Assembly: GCA_001627335.1 (NCBI GenBank)
Contig: LUPK01000054.1
Span: 1 to 64,000, forward strand
Direction of reading: 5' to 3'
DNA: 64,000 nt
Origin: Nocardioides sp. REDSEA-S33_B3
Lineage (GTDB): Bacteria; Actinomycetota; Actinomycetes; Propionibacteriales; Nocardioidaceae
A model generated the notes under the pieces. The model did no database searches and was not told the DNA's origin. It saw only the letters and a list, made by a program, of their open reading frames with translations. Each line of letters opens with the position of its first letter. The stretch's first letter is position 1. Below, piece after piece: positions 45,427-54,420 of the stretch. The translations under genes and the position numbers were made by a program.

Positions 45427-46455
45427 TCAGGAGCGCGGCTCGTCCGGCCCGGCGAGCCACGCGTCCACGCCGGCCAGCAGCCGCGACCGCACGTCGGAGG
45501 GCGCCTGCGAGGCGCGCACCGACATCCGGGCCAGCTCGGCGAGCGTCGCGTCGTCGAGGTCGTGGGCCGCGCGCATCGTGGCGTACTGAGCCGCCAAGCG
45601 GGAGCCGAACAGCAGCGGGTCGTCCGCGCCCAGCGCGATCGTCGCGCCGGCCGAGAGCAGCTCGGGCAGCGGCACCGAGGTGAGGTCGGAGTAGACGCCC
45701 AGTGCCACGTTGGACACCGGGCACACCTCCAGGGCCACGCCCGAGGAGGCGACCCGCTCCAGGAGCGCGGGGTCCTCCGCGGAGCGCACCCCGTGGCCGA
45801 GCCGGTCGGCGTGCAGGTGGTCCAGGCAGGTGCGGACGTGGTCGGGCCCGCGCAGCTCGCCACCGTGCGGGACCAGCATCAGCCCGGCCCGCTCGGCGAT
45901 CGCGAACGCCGGCCCGAAGTCCTCGGTGCTGCCGCGGCGCTCGTCGTTGGACAGCCCGAACCCCACGACGCCGCGGCCGGCGTACTGCGCTGCGAGGCGG
46001 GCCAGCGTCCGCGCGTCCATCGGGTGACGGGTCCGATTGGCCGCGATGACCACGGCCATGCCCAGGCCGGTCTCCCGGGAGGCCTCGGCCACGGCGTCGA
46101 GGACCAGGTCGGTGAACGCGGTGATGCCGCCGAAGCGCGCGGCGTACCCGCTGGGGTCGACCTGGATCTCCAGCCACCCACCCCCGTCGCGGACGTCGTC
46201 CTCGGCGGCCTCGCGCACCAGACGGCGTACGTCGTCCTCGGTCCGCAGCACCGAGCGCGCGACGTCGTAGAGCCGCTGGAAGCGGAACCACCCCTTCTCG
46301 TCGGCGGCCGAGAGGTGCGGCGGCCACTCGGTGACCAGCGAGTCGGGCAGCGAGATGCCGTCGCGCTCGGCGAGCTCGAGCAGGGTGGCGTGGCGCATCG
46401 AGCCGGTGAAGTGCAGGTGCAGGTGCGCCTTGGGAAGGGTGTGGAGGTCGCGCAC
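45427..46455 (-). CDS. add: Adenosine deaminase family protein
   Basis: A 342-residue TIM-barrel metal hydrolase. Zinc and catalytic motifs are PKAHLHLHFTGS (His-x-His near residue 13), VPHGGELRG (His and Glu), DRLGHGVRSAEDP (His) and ALGADDPLLFGS (Asp). Family length and order fit adenosine deaminase. Members of this branch may use 6-aminodeoxyfutalosine or other purines, so adenosine is the likely but unproven substrate. It lies 22 bp upstream of the DUF4190 gene on the same strand. Confidence 0.87.
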   Translation of the reverse strand: MRDLHTLPKAHLHLHFTGSMRHATLLELAERDGISLPDSLVTEWPPHLSAADEKGWFRFQRLYDVARSVLRTEDDVRRLVREAAEDDVRDGGGWLEIQVDPSGYAARFGGITAFTDLVLDAVAEASRETGLGMAVVIAANRTRHPMDARTLARLAAQYAGRGVVGFGLSNDERRGSTEDFGPAFAIAERAGLMLVPHGGELRGPDHVRTCLDHLHADRLGHGVRSAEDPALLERVASSGVALEVCPVSNVALGVYSDLTSVPLPELLSAGATIALGADDPLLFGSRLAAQYATMRAAHDLDDATLAELARMSVRASQAPSDVRSRLLAGVDAWLAGPDEPRS

Positions 46456-46503
46456 GGCGCCACCCTAGGCACAGCACCGGCGCGCCGGTCGGACGGTGGG
46501 CGT

Positions 46504-46534
46504 TTGGACGCGGCGTGGACGGCACCCGTAGACT
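46504..46534 (+). promoter_or_regulatory. Candidate promoter of tRNA-Trp and secE
   Basis: TTGGAC (46504-46509) and TAGACT (46529-46534) fit a sigma70-type -35/-10 pair with 19-bp spacing, about 55 bp before tRNA-Trp. A small TTCG-loop hairpin (CATGC...GCATG near 46556) lies between. Spacing is longer than ideal. Confidence 0.4.
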
Positions 46535-46587
46535 CCCCGCTTGGTGGTCTTCCCCCATGCTTCGGCATGCCCCGGGGTGACCATCGG

Positions 46588-46660
46588 AGGGCACTAGCTC
46601 AACTGGCAGAGCATCGGTCTCCAAAACCGAAGGTTGGGGGTTCAAGTCCCTCGTGCCCTG
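46588..46660 (+). tRNA. tRNA-Trp (anticodon CCA)
   Basis: A 73-nt gene: the acceptor arm AGGGCAC pairs with GTGCCCT, the anticodon stem CGGT/ACCG encloses CTCCAAA (anticodon CCA), and the T-arm is GGGGGTTCAAGTCCC. It is placed just before secE, as in most actinobacteria. Confidence 0.96.
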
Positions 46661-46725
46661 CAGGACGCACCGACCGCACGGTCGGCTGCGAGCAGCACCA
46701 GCAACGATGCGAGAGAGGTGGCGGC

Positions 46726-46959
46726 GTGACGGACAACGCGGTCCGCGACGACAAGCCCGTGCGCACCAGCCCGGTGACCTTCTACCGTCAGGTCGTCGCC
46801 GAGCTGCGCAAGGTCGTCTGGCCCACCCAGGACCAGCTGGTCACCTACTTCTTCGTGGTCATGGTGTTCGTGATCGTGATGATGGCGATCATCTCGGCCC
46901 TCGACCTCGGCCTGGGCCGCCTGGCCTTCGAGGTGTTCGGCGGCAACGCCGACCAGTGA
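46726..46959 (+). CDS. secE: Preprotein translocase subunit SecE
   Basis: A 77-residue single-helix SecE. The conserved amphipathic start FYRQVVAELRKVVWPTQDQL is followed by one membrane helix (TYFFVVMVFVIVMMAIISAL). GTG 46726 has AGAGAGG upstream. It clamps SecY in the protein-export channel. It comes before nusG, as nearly everywhere. Confidence 0.96.
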   Translation: MTDNAVRDDKPVRTSPVTFYRQVVAELRKVVWPTQDQLVTYFFVVMVFVIVMMAIISALDLGLGRLAFEVFGGNADQ

Positions 46960-47069
46960 GGCCACGGTGAGCCCGACGAGACCGATCTCGGGGCCCACCT
47001 CCCCGCGGGCGGCCGCCCGCACCCGGCCCGGCTCCGAGCCGGGCGACGTACGACGTGATGGAGCAGGAC

Positions 47070-47885
47070 GTGACTGAGCAGTTCGAGCCGGCGGAGACCG
47101 ACGGCACCCTCGACGAGGCCGTCGTCGACGCCGCCGACGAGAGCGCCGAGGAGACCGTCGAGGTCGCTGACGACGCCGTCGACGCCGAGGAGACCGTCGA
47201 GGCCGACGACACCGCCGAGGTCGAGGACGCCGAGGTCGACTCCGAGGAGCCCGACGAGGACGACCCGCTCGAGAAGTTCCGCCGCGAGCTGTGGGCCAAG
47301 CCCGGTGACTGGTTCGTCGTGCACACCTACTCCGGCATGGAGAACCGGGTGAAGCAGAACCTCGAGAACCGCGCCATCTCCTTGAACATGGAGGACTACA
47401 TCCACGAGATCGTGGTCCCCACCGAGGAGGTCGCGGAGATCAAGAACGGCCAGCGCAAGATGGTCAAGCGCACCGTGCTCCCCGGCTACGTCCTGGTCCG
47501 CATGGACCTCACCGACGAGTCCTGGTCGGCCGTGCGCCACACGCCCTCGGTGACCGGCTTCGTGGGCAACTCCCACCAGCCCGTCCCGCTCACCATGAGC
47601 GAGGTCGAGGACATGCTGGCCCCCGCCGTCGTGGCCCGCGCCGAGGCCGAGGCCGTCGCCGCCGGCACCGCCCCCGTCGGCTCGCCGACCACGGCCAAGA
47701 AGCCGGTCGAGGTCGCGGACTTCGCGGTCTCGGACTCGGTCATGGTCGTCGACGGCCCGTTCGCCACGCTGCACGCGACGATCACCGAGATCAACGCCGA
47801 GAGCCAGCGCGTCAAGGCGCTCGTGGAGATCTTCGGCCGGGAGACCCCGGTCGAGCTGTCCTTCAGCCAGATCCAGCGCGTCTGA
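47070..47885 (+). CDS. nusG: Transcription termination/antitermination factor NusG
   Basis: A 271-residue NusG. The NGN domain ([19 protein letters not shown] to [15 protein letters not shown]) is preceded by an acidic tail of about 70 residues ([14 protein letters not shown] type) common in actinobacteria. The C-terminal KOW domain is [17 protein letters not shown] to [13 protein letters not shown] 47070 with GGAG six bases upstream is chosen over GTG 47055 or ATG 47058, which have no ribosome site. It binds RNA polymerase and couples to Rho or ribosomes. Confidence 0.95.
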   Translation: MTEQFEPAETDGTLDEAVVDAADESAEETVEVADDAVDAEETVEADDTAEVEDAEVDSEEPDEDDPLEKFRRELWAKPGDWFVVHTYSGMENRVKQNLENRAISLNMEDYIHEIVVPTEEVAEIKNGQRKMVKRTVLPGYVLVRMDLTDESWSAVRHTPSVTGFVGNSHQPVPLTMSEVEDMLAPAVVARAEAEAVAAGTAPVGSPTTAKKPVEVADFAVSDSVMVVDGPFATLHATITEINAESQRVKALVEIFGRETPVELSFSQIQRV

Positions 47886-48037
47886 CGCACCGGTCGGGCG
47901 GCCCCGCCGCCCGGCCCCGCAGATTTGGGCGGAGCCCCGGCTCCGTCCCACAATGATCGCTGCGCCTGAACCAGGCGCAGGTGGCAGAGGCCGCACACGG
48001 CGGCCTCGACATGACCACGAGAAGAAAGAGAAGCAGC

Positions 48038-48466
48038 ATGCCTCCGAAGAAGAAGATCGCTGCCCTGGTCAAGGTGCAGCTCCAGGCCGGCTCCGCGTCG
48101 CCGGCCCCGCCGGTCGGTACCGCTCTCGGTCCCCACGGCGTGAACATCATGGACTTCTGCAAGGCGTACAACGCCCAGACCGAGTCCATGCGCGGCAACG
48201 TCATCCCGGTCGAGATCACGATCTACGAGGACCGGTCCTTCGACTTCATCACGAAGACGCCGCCGGCCGCCGAGCTCATCAAGAAGGCCGCCGGCCTGAA
48301 GAAGGGCTCCTCGGTCCCCCACAAGGACAAGGTCGGCAAGCTGACCAAGGACCAGGTGCGCGAGATCGCCCAGACGAAGCTCCCCGACCTCAACGCGAAC
48401 GACATCGACGCCGCGATGAAGATCGTCGAGGGCACCGCCCGCTCGATGGGCATCACGACCGACTGA
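48038..48466 (+). CDS. rplK: 50S ribosomal protein L11
   Basis: A 142-residue L11 of normal length with [35 protein letters not shown] at the start and the C-terminal rRNA-binding domain [25 protein letters not shown] 48038 is chosen; the frame extends 19 codons upstream but [12 protein letters not shown] is the family start. The 152-nt gap from nusG holds GC-rich hairpins that may be part of a leader. It forms a pair with rplA. Confidence 0.97.
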   Translation: MPPKKKIAALVKVQLQAGSASPAPPVGTALGPHGVNIMDFCKAYNAQTESMRGNVIPVEITIYEDRSFDFITKTPPAAELIKKAAGLKKGSSVPHKDKVGKLTKDQVREIAQTKLPDLNANDIDAAMKIVEGTARSMGITTD

Positions 48467-48558
48467 CGTCCCGGGGCCCCGCCCCGACGTCGCACCCCTG
48501 TGGCAGGGCCGCGCTGGCCCGAGCGACCACACCTGGACCGAGAAGAGAGAACCCAGAC

Positions 48559-49278
48559 ATGCAGCGCAGCAAGACCTACCGCGCAGCGGCCGCCTCGTTC
48601 GACAAGGACGAGGTCTTCGCCCCGCTCGCCGCGATCAAGATCGCCAAGACCACCTCGAAGAAGAAGTTCGACGAGACCGTCGACGTCGTCATGCGTCTCG
48701 GCGTCGACCCCCGCAAGGCCGACCAGATGGTGCGCGGCACCGTCAACCTGCCCCACGGCACCGGCAAGACCGCCAAGGTCCTCGTCTTCGCCGTCGGTGA
48801 CAAGGCCCAGGCCGCCCTCGACGCCGGTGCCGACGAGGTCGGTGGCGACGAGCTGATCGAGAAGGTGGCCGGCGGCTACCTCGACTTCGACGCCGTGGTC
48901 GCCACCCCGGACCTCATGGGCAAGGTCGGCCGCCTCGGCCGCGTGCTCGGTCCCCGTGGCCTCATGCCGAACCCGAAGACCGGCACCGTGACGCCCGACC
49001 CGGCCAAGGCCGTGACGGACATCAAGGGCGGCAAGATCGAGTTCCGCGTCGACCGCCACGCCAACCTGCACTTCATCATCGGCAAGGCGTCGTTCTCCGA
49101 GGCCGCCCTGGCCGAGAACTACGCCGCCGCCCTCGAGGAGGTGCTGCGTCTCAAGCCGGCCAGCTCCAAGGGTCGCTACATCAAGAAGATCACGGTCTCG
49201 ACCACCATGGGCCCCGGCGTCCAGGTCGACCCGAACCGCACCAAGAACGTCACCGCCGAGGACGAGGCCAGCGCCTGA
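48559..49278 (+). CDS. rplA: 50S ribosomal protein L1
   Basis: A 239-residue L1 with [20 protein letters not shown] at the start, [22 protein letters not shown] in the middle and [16 protein letters not shown] near the end. L1 usually also represses its own operon by binding the mRNA leader, which may apply to rplKA. The stop is followed by a strong terminator. The last 103 bp are overlapped on the other strand by the extended frame of the aminotransferase. Confidence 0.97.
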   Translation: MQRSKTYRAAAASFDKDEVFAPLAAIKIAKTTSKKKFDETVDVVMRLGVDPRKADQMVRGTVNLPHGTGKTAKVLVFAVGDKAQAALDAGADEVGGDELIEKVAGGYLDFDAVVATPDLMGKVGRLGRVLGPRGLMPNPKTGTVTPDPAKAVTDIKGGKIEFRVDRHANLHFIIGKASFSEAALAENYAAALEEVLRLKPASSKGRYIKKITVSTTMGPGVQVDPNRTKNVTAEDEASA

Positions 49279-50993
49279 GTCCACGCGGTCGACACCGCTG
49301 TACGCCGAAGGCCCGGTCCCCGCGAGGGGGCCGGGCCTTCGTGTCGTTCCCCCGTGGCTGGTCGGTGGTCGGCCGGGGGCGGGGGTGTCGGGGTGTCGCC
49401 CCGCGGGGCGGGGCATCGGCGGCCGGCCCGCCACACCCCCTTCGTCGGAACCACCCCTCTCGCTCGTCCCTCACGAGAGGGGGGCCAGGCCCATCCACCC
49501 TCCTCCGGAGGTGCGGCGGGCCCCCCGCCGACGCCGGTGACGCGGCGCGGCACCCCGGCACCGTGGAGAGCTCGAGCGGGCGGGTCGGACCTGCGGGCGG
49601 GCACGAGGGCGGAGTGGTGGACGGACGGACGCACCCCCGCCGGAGGGTGGCGGGATTGGCCCCCCTGGAGCGACGAAGGAGCGGAAGGGGGGGATCCCTC
49701 CGGCGGGGGGGCGGGGCTGCTGAGCGCCTCCGCGGCGGCGAGGGCCACGCAGGTGGCGACGCCGGCCATGGCGGTCTCGACCTGGTCCAGGGGCGGGAAG
49801 GTCGGAGCGAGGCGGATGTTGCGGTCGCGGGGGTCCTGGCCGTGCGGGAAGGACGCGCCGGCGGGGGTGAGGGCGATGCCGGCCTCCTTGGCCAGCTGCA
49901 CGACCCGGGTGGCGGTGCCGTCCATGACGTCGAGGTTCACGAAGTAGCCGCCGGTGGGCTCGGTCCACTCGGCGACCTCGAGCCCGGCCAGCTCGGCGGT
50001 CAGGGCGGCCTGGACCGCGGCGAACTTCGGCGCGATCAGGTCCCGGTGCTTGCGCATGTGGGCGCGCACGCCGTCGGCGTCGCCGAAGAACTGCACGTGG
50101 CGCAGGTGGTTGACCTTGTCGGGGCCGATGGAGGCCATGCCGAGGTGCAACAGGTACCACGCCTTGTTGGCCTCCGACATCGCCATCACCGCGACGCCGG
50201 CGCCGGCGAAGGTGATCTTGGAGGTCGAGGCGAACATGATCGGCCGGTCGGGGTGGCCGTTGGCCGCGGCGATCGAGAGGGCGTCGGCGCTCTTGACCTC
50301 GGTGTCGGTGAGGTGGTGCAGCGCGTAGGCGTTGTCCCAGAAGACGCGGAAGTCGGGGGCCGCGGTCGGCATCGACATCAGGGCGGTCGCGACCTCGACC
50401 GAGCAGGTGGCGCCGGTGGGGTTGGCGTACGTCGGGACGATCCACAGGCCCTTGACGGCAGGGTCGTCGGCGACGAGCGCGCGCACCGCCTCGACGTCGG
50501 GGCCGTCCTCGTTCATCGGGACGGTCACCATCTCGATGCCGAAGTCGGCGAGCATCGAGAAGTGCCGGTCGTAGCCGGGGACCGGGCAGACGAACTTCAC
50601 GACCGGCTCGTCCTTCCACGGACGCTCCGAGCCGGGGCCGCCCCACAGCAGCAGGTCGGTCAGGGTCTGGTGCATCATCGTGAGGCTGGAGTTGCCGCCG
50701 CAGATGACCTGCGCGGTCTCGACGCCGAGCAGCTCGGCGAACATCTCGCGCAGCTCGGCCAGGCCCTCGAGCCCGCCGTAGTTGCGGACGTCGGCGCCGC
50801 TGCGGTCGGTGTGCCCGGTCGGGAGCGTGAGCAGGGCCTCGGAGAGGTCGAGCTGGTCGCTCGCCGGCTTGCCGCGCGTGAGGTCGAGCGAGAGCCCGCG
50901 GTCCTTGAGCTCGGCGTACGCCGCCTGCTTCTCGGCGAGGAAGGCAGCCAGCTCGTCGGGGGAGAGGGAGGACAGGGGCGCGCGCTCGGTCAT
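49176..50993 (-). CDS. Class I aminotransferase (aspartate type) with aberrant C-terminal extension
   Basis: A PLP-dependent aminotransferase of the actinobacterial aspartate type (the group of corynebacterial AspT). Residues 1 to about 427 (50993 down to about 49713) form the full domain: [57 protein letters not shown], and [15 protein letters not shown] with the PLP Lys, then [10 protein letters not shown]. The frame then lacks a stop for a further 178 residues of Pro/Arg/Gly-rich sequence with no family match. It passes through a hairpin and two terminators and ends inside rplA on the other strand. The real protein may end near 49713 after a lost stop or a sequencing slip in a G-run. Confidence 0.85.
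   Translation of the reverse strand: MTERAPLSSLSPDELAAFLAEKQAAYAELKDRGLSLDLTRGKPASDQLDLSEALLTLPTGHTDRSGADVRNYGGLEGLAELREMFAELLGVETAQVICGGNSSLTMMHQTLTDLLLWGGPGSERPWKDEPVVKFVCPVPGYDRHFSMLADFGIEMVTVPMNEDGPDVEAVRALVADDPAVKGLWIVPTYANPTGATCSVEVATALMSMPTAAPDFRVFWDNAYALHHLTDTEVKSADALSIAAANGHPDRPIMFASTSKITFAGAGVAVMAMSEANKAWYLLHLGMASIGPDKVNHLRHVQFFGDADGVRAHMRKHRDLIAPKFAAVQAALTAELAGLEVAEWTEPTGGYFVNLDVMDGTATRVVQLAKEAGIALTPAGASFPHGQDPRDRNIRLAPTFPPLDQVETAMAGVATCVALAAAEALSSPAPPPEGSPPSAPSSLQGGQSRHPPAGVRPSVHHSALVPARRSDPPARALHGAGVPRRVTGVGGGPAAPPEEGGWAWPPSREGRARGVVPTKGVWRAGRRCPAPRGDTPTPPPPADHRPATGERHEGPAPSRGPGLRRTAVSTAWTQALASSSAVTFLVRFGSTWTPGPMVVETVIFLM
49307..49340 (+). terminator. Terminator of the rplKA transcript
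   Basis: A 15-bp stem (49307-49321 with 49326-49340, arm GAAGGCCCGG then TCCCC, with one T-G pair) with a GCGA tetraloop lies 28 bp after the rplA stop, followed by GTGTCGTTCC. Confidence 0.85.
49454..49482. terminator. Hairpin in the spacer right of rplA
   Basis: CCCCTCTCG (49454-49462) and CGAGAGGGG (49474-49482) form a perfect 9-bp stem with an 11-nt loop, inside the stretch read by the aminotransferase extension. It could have been a terminator for the leftward gene. Confidence 0.5.
49634..49709. repeat. 76-bp segment bounded by 14-bp inverted repeats
   Basis: CCCCCGCCGGAGGG (49634-49647) and its perfect complement (49696-49709) bound 48 bp. The right end is three bases from where aminotransferase homology ends (about 49713). 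It could be a terminator hairpin or a small mobile repeat. Several runs of six or seven G or C are present. Confidence 0.6.
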
Positions 50994-51062
50994 GGCCCCG
51001 ATCCTGCCAGCCCCGCCGACGGTTCCGGTGGGGGTGTCCGCCAGACCGGCACCAGGGCGGGC

Positions 51063-51755
51063 TCAGATGAGGATGCCCCGGCTGGCCAGGCCGACCCCGC
51101 GGCCGAGGTTGCCGCGGAACATCGCGTCCAGCCGCGGGTTGTCGGCGAGGTCCCAGAGCATCTGCGCGACCTGCCAGGCGCCGGCTCGGGCGACGTGGAT
51201 GCCGAACATCGCGAACCCGTCGTCGAGGCGGCCCCCGATCTCGTCGAGGCGCGCCACGACACCGTTGGAGAACCAGCCCTTGATCTCGTCGGCCGCCTCC
51301 TCCAGCACGTGGTTGGTGGTGGAGAAGTCGACGTGCTCGGGGCTGTCGTCGACCGGGTCGACGCCGAGCTCGCGGCAGGTCAGCACGACCGCGGAGGGCA
51401 GGTCGTGGCAGATGTGGGCGTTCATGCCGGCCAGCGCGAATTGGATCGGGTGGGTGCGCGGCTTGCGGCGGTTGTCGAACAGCGGCGCCCACGCGTCGTT
51501 GACCTCGCGGCCGTCGAGGTCCGCGGCGTAGGCCTCGAAGAACAGGTTGGCGAAGTGGACGTCGAGCCGCCCGAGGAAGGGCCCGGCGCCGAAGCGGCCC
51601 TGGTCGATGGCCACGTCCACGAGGCGGGTGACCTGGTGGTACATCCGGTTGAACGTGGCCACGCCGTCCTCGGCGGGCAGCGCTGATGAGATGGTCTCCA
51701 TCCGGTCCAGGACGTCGTCGATGCTCTGGGCCTCGGCCCAGCCGGTGCTCGTCAC
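51063..51755 (-). CDS. DUF5995 family protein
   Basis: A 230-residue soluble helical protein of the DUF5995 family, found mostly in actinobacteria, function unknown. Seen are VATFNRMYHQVTRLVDVAI, FGAGPFLGRLDVHFANLFFEAY, RRKPRTHPIQFALAGMNAHICHDLPSAVV and the final GAWQVAQMLWDLA. The His residues of the AGMNAHICHDL helix look like metal ligands. GTG 51755 is used; the longer frame upstream overlaps the rplJ leader. It is divergent from rplJ. Confidence 0.75.
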   Translation of the reverse strand: MTSTGWAEAQSIDDVLDRMETISSALPAEDGVATFNRMYHQVTRLVDVAIDQGRFGAGPFLGRLDVHFANLFFEAYAADLDGREVNDAWAPLFDNRRKPRTHPIQFALAGMNAHICHDLPSAVVLTCRELGVDPVDDSPEHVDFSTTNHVLEEAADEIKGWFSNGVVARLDEIGGRLDDGFAMFGIHVARAGAWQVAQMLWDLADNPRLDAMFRGNLGRGVGLASRGILI

Positions 51756-51779
51756 GTCCTCGACCCTGCCCGATTTGGC

Positions 51780-51996
51780 GCGTTTGTGGGTAACACCTAT
51801 CGTTACTTCTCGTAACCAGAGACCGCCGGTCGTCCGGCTGCCCAGGCAGTCGGTCCGAAGGCCCCGCGAGAGCGGGCGACCTGCGCAGGTGAGCAGAGCA
51901 AGCCGGTTCCGCCGGTCCACGCCCTGAGCGCCTGCGCTCGGGGCGTTCGTCATTCCACGGGTGCCCGCGGTCTCTCCAGCAGAAGTGAGGAGACCC
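51780..51996 (+). ncRNA. L10 leader region of rplJL mRNA
   Basis: The 217 bp before rplJ probably hold its promoter and the structured L10 leader, where L10-L12 binds to repress the operon in most bacteria. GTAAC (51790-51794) and GTTAC (51802-51806) form an inverted repeat near the promoter. A 10-bp hairpin (51921-51930 with 51935-51944, arm GCCCTGAGCG) lies 53 bp before the start and could be the attenuating stem. Boundaries are approximate. Confidence 0.5.
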
Positions 51997-52656
51997 ATGG
52001 CGCGGGCAGACAAGCAGGCGGCCGTCGCGGAGATCGTTGAGTCGTTCAACGCCTCCGCAGGTGCCGTGCTGACCGAGTACCGCGGTCTCACCGTGAAGGA
52101 GCTGCAGGACCTCCGTCGCTCCCTCGGCGAGAACGCTTCGTACGCCGTGGTCAAGAACACGCTGGCCAAGCTGGCCGCCGACGAGGTCGGGATCTCCGGC
52201 TTCGACGAGCTGCTGACCGGCCCCACCGCTATCGCCTTCATCAACGGCGACGTGGTCGAGGCCGCCAAGGGCCTGCGTGACTTTGCCAAGGCCAACCCCA
52301 CCCTCGTGATCAAGGGTGGCGTCCTCGACGGCCAGCCCCTCGACGCGGCCGAGATCGCCAAGCTGGCGGACCTCGAGTCCCGTGAGGTGCTGTTGGGCAA
52401 GCTGGCCGGCGCGATGCTCGCGTCGCTCAGCCAGGCCGTCTACCTGCTCAACGCGCCGATCGCCCAGGCCGCCCGCCTCGCGGGTGCGCTGCAGGCCAAG
52501 GCCGAGCAGGACCCCTCGATCCTCGCAGGTGGTGCGGGCACGCCCGTCGCCGCCGAGGAGGCCCCCGCCGCGGAGGACACCGCGGCCGAGGCCCCCGCCG
52601 ACGAGGCCCCGGCCGCCGCCGAGGCCTCTGACGAGGGCGACACCGCCGAGGCCTGA
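51997..52656 (+). CDS. rplJ: 50S ribosomal protein L10
   Basis: A 219-residue L10, the base of the ribosomal stalk. Seen are [39 protein letters not shown] and the [11 protein letters not shown] strand. The C-terminal helix ([16 protein letters not shown]) holds the L12 dimers. After it comes a tail of about 40 residues of Ala, Glu, Pro and Asp ([19 protein letters not shown]), as in other actinobacteria. ATG 51997 has GAGGAG upstream. Confidence 0.96.
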   Translation: MARADKQAAVAEIVESFNASAGAVLTEYRGLTVKELQDLRRSLGENASYAVVKNTLAKLAADEVGISGFDELLTGPTAIAFINGDVVEAAKGLRDFAKANPTLVIKGGVLDGQPLDAAEIAKLADLESREVLLGKLAGAMLASLSQAVYLLNAPIAQAARLAGALQAKAEQDPSILAGGAGTPVAAEEAPAAEDTAAEAPADEAPAAAEASDEGDTAEA

Positions 52657-52743
52657 GCCACCAGGCTCCGACCCCGGCACACCACCACCTGAAACCCGGC
52701 CGACGACCGAGACGTCGCGGCCACCAACGGAAGGAACGCCATC

Positions 52744-53136
52744 ATGGCGAAGCTGAGCACTGACGAGCTCCTCGACGCGTTCAAGGAGATGACCCTCATC
52801 GAGCTCTCCGAGTTCGTGAAGCAGTTCGAGGACACCTTCGGCGTCACCGCCGCCGCCCCGGTCGCCGTGGCCGCCGCTCCCGCCGCCGGCGGTGCCGGTG
52901 GTGGCGAGGCCGCCGCCGCCGAGCAGGACGAGTTCGACGTCATCCTCGAGGCCGCTGGTGACAAGAAGATCAACGTCATCAAGGAGGTGCGCGCCCTGAC
53001 CTCGCTCGGTCTGAAGGAGGCCAAGGAGCTGGTCGAGGCCGCCCCGAAGCCGGTCCTGGAGAAGGTCGCCAAGGACGCTGCTGACAAGGCCAAGGAGGCC
53101 CTGGAGGGCGCCGGCGCCACCGTCACCGTCAAGTGA
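52744..53136 (+). CDS. rplL: 50S ribosomal protein L7/L12
   Basis: A 130-residue L12: an N-terminal dimer helix ([26 protein letters not shown]), an Ala/Gly hinge ([18 protein letters not shown]) and the C-terminal factor-binding domain ([24 protein letters not shown]). ATG 52744 has GGAAGGA upstream. It is followed by a terminator. Confidence 0.97.
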   Translation: MAKLSTDELLDAFKEMTLIELSEFVKQFEDTFGVTAAAPVAVAAAPAAGGAGGGEAAAAEQDEFDVILEAAGDKKINVIKEVRALTSLGLKEAKELVEAAPKPVLEKVAKDAADKAKEALEGAGATVTVK

Positions 53137-53179
53137 CCCCCTGACCGGACGGCGGCCTGTGCCGCCCCCGGTCGCGCCA

Positions 53180-53212
53180 ACGGCCCCGTTCCCCTCGTGG
53201 GGACGGGGCCGT
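53180..53212 (+). terminator. Terminator after rplL
   Basis: ACGGCCCCGT (53180-53189) pairs with ACGGGGCCGT (53203-53212); with the inner T-G and C-G pairs the stem reaches 14 bp, leaving a loop of about 5 nt. It lies 44 bp after the rplL stop. Confidence 0.8.
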
Positions 53213-53450
53213 CCGGCATTTGCGCAGGTGAAGGGCGGCTTCGCCGTGCTCGCTGAGGAATCGGACCGTGCCCGGCAGGGGATGGGTGGTTCCGCGTCCC
53301 GGTCCTGTCTCGATCGTCGGCGTCGGAGTGACGTGGGTGACAAAGTGACGTAACCTCGCGGCGGTAACGGCGTTGTTACTCGTGAGTGTGGTCACCTCCC
53401 CCGGTGGGGCAGGTGCTGCCTGCAGCCGCAGAACGAAGGGGAGCACGTAC
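53213..53450. promoter_or_regulatory. mce operon promoter region
   Basis: The 238 bp between the rplL terminator and the mce ATPase hold no gene. Three GTGAC motifs (53328, 53337, 53345) are followed by GTAAC (53364-53368) and GTTAC (53375-53379), the latter two an inverted repeat with a 6-bp spacer. GTGACG (53328-53333) and TAACCT (53351-53356) could be -35 and -10 with 17-bp spacing. The regulator is unknown. Confidence 0.45.
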
Positions 53451-54404
53451 ATGGGCGTGGAGATCAAGGTCGAGAACCTGACCAAGTCCTTCGGGAAGCA
53501 GCTGATCTGGGGGGACGTGACGCTGACCGTCCCCGCCGGCGAGATCTGCGTGATGCTGGGTCCCTCCGGCACCGGCAAGTCGGTGTTCCTGAAGACGCTG
53601 ATCGGGCTGCTCAAGCCCGACCAGGGCTCGATCATCATCGAGGGCACCGACATCGCATCCTGCTCGGAGAAGGAGCTCTACGAGATCCGCAAGCTGTTCG
53701 GCGTGCTGTTCCAGGACGGCGCGATGTTCGGCTCGATGAACCTCTACGACAACGTCGCCTTCCCGCTGCGCGAGCACACCAAGAAGTCCGAGTCCGAGAT
53801 CCGCTCCATCGTGATGGAGAAGATGGACCTCGTCGGTCTGCTCGGCGCCGAGGACAAGCTGCCCGGTGAGATCTCCGGCGGCATGCGCAAGCGCGCCGGC
53901 CTGGCCCGCGCGCTGGTGCTCGACCCCGAGATCGTCCTCTTCGACGAGCCGGACTCCGGTCTGGACCCGGTGCGCACGGCGTTCCTCAACCAGCTCATCG
54001 TCGACCTGAACGCCCAGATCGATGCGACGTTCCTCATCGTCACCCACGACATCAACACCGCGCGCACGGTGCCCGACAACATCGGCCTGCTCTACCACAA
54101 GCACCTGGCGATGTTCGGTCCGCGCGAGATGCTCCTGTCCTCCGAGGAGCCCGTGGTGCGGCAGTTCCTCAACGCCCAGCGGGTCGGCCCCATCGGCATG
54201 TCGGAGGAGAAGGACGCCGACGAGCTGGCCGCCGAGGCGGACCAGGAGCTGCCCCCGCTGCCGCCGATCCCGATGCAGCTCGAGCCCTCCAACGGCATCC
54301 CGCGCCGGTCCCAGCGTGAGCCGGGTGCCTGGTGCCGGGAGAACGGCGTGACGCCCCCGCCGGGCTCGTTCGAGGAGAACATGACCATGACCACGGGCGC
54401 CTGA
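53451..54404 (+). CDS. Mce lipid importer ATPase (Mkl/MceG-type)
   Basis: A 317-residue ABC ATPase that powers Mce lipid import. Motifs are Walker A GPSGTGKSVFLK (about residues 42-53), Q-loop FGVLFQDGAMFGSMNLYDNVAFPL, signature ISGGMRKRAGLARAL and Walker B IVLFDEPDSGLDP. The Mkl-specific C-terminal tail (EPVVRQFLNAQRVGPIGMSEEK and more) is present. ATG 53451 is preceded by GAAGGGGAG. In Mycobacterium tuberculosis mkl also lies close to rplL, so the position is old. Confidence 0.93.
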   Translation: MGVEIKVENLTKSFGKQLIWGDVTLTVPAGEICVMLGPSGTGKSVFLKTLIGLLKPDQGSIIIEGTDIASCSEKELYEIRKLFGVLFQDGAMFGSMNLYDNVAFPLREHTKKSESEIRSIVMEKMDLVGLLGAEDKLPGEISGGMRKRAGLARALVLDPEIVLFDEPDSGLDPVRTAFLNQLIVDLNAQIDATFLIVTHDINTARTVPDNIGLLYHKHLAMFGPREMLLSSEEPVVRQFLNAQRVGPIGMSEEKDADELAAEADQELPPLPPIPMQLEPSNGIPRRSQREPGAWCRENGVTPPPGSFEENMTMTTGA

Positions 54405-54420
54405 GGGGTACGAGACACAC

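Noticed and set aside
49341..51686. 781-codon open frame on the + strand after rplA
   Set aside because: It is antisense to the aminotransferase and DUF5995 genes, has no recognisable domain and no ribosome site.
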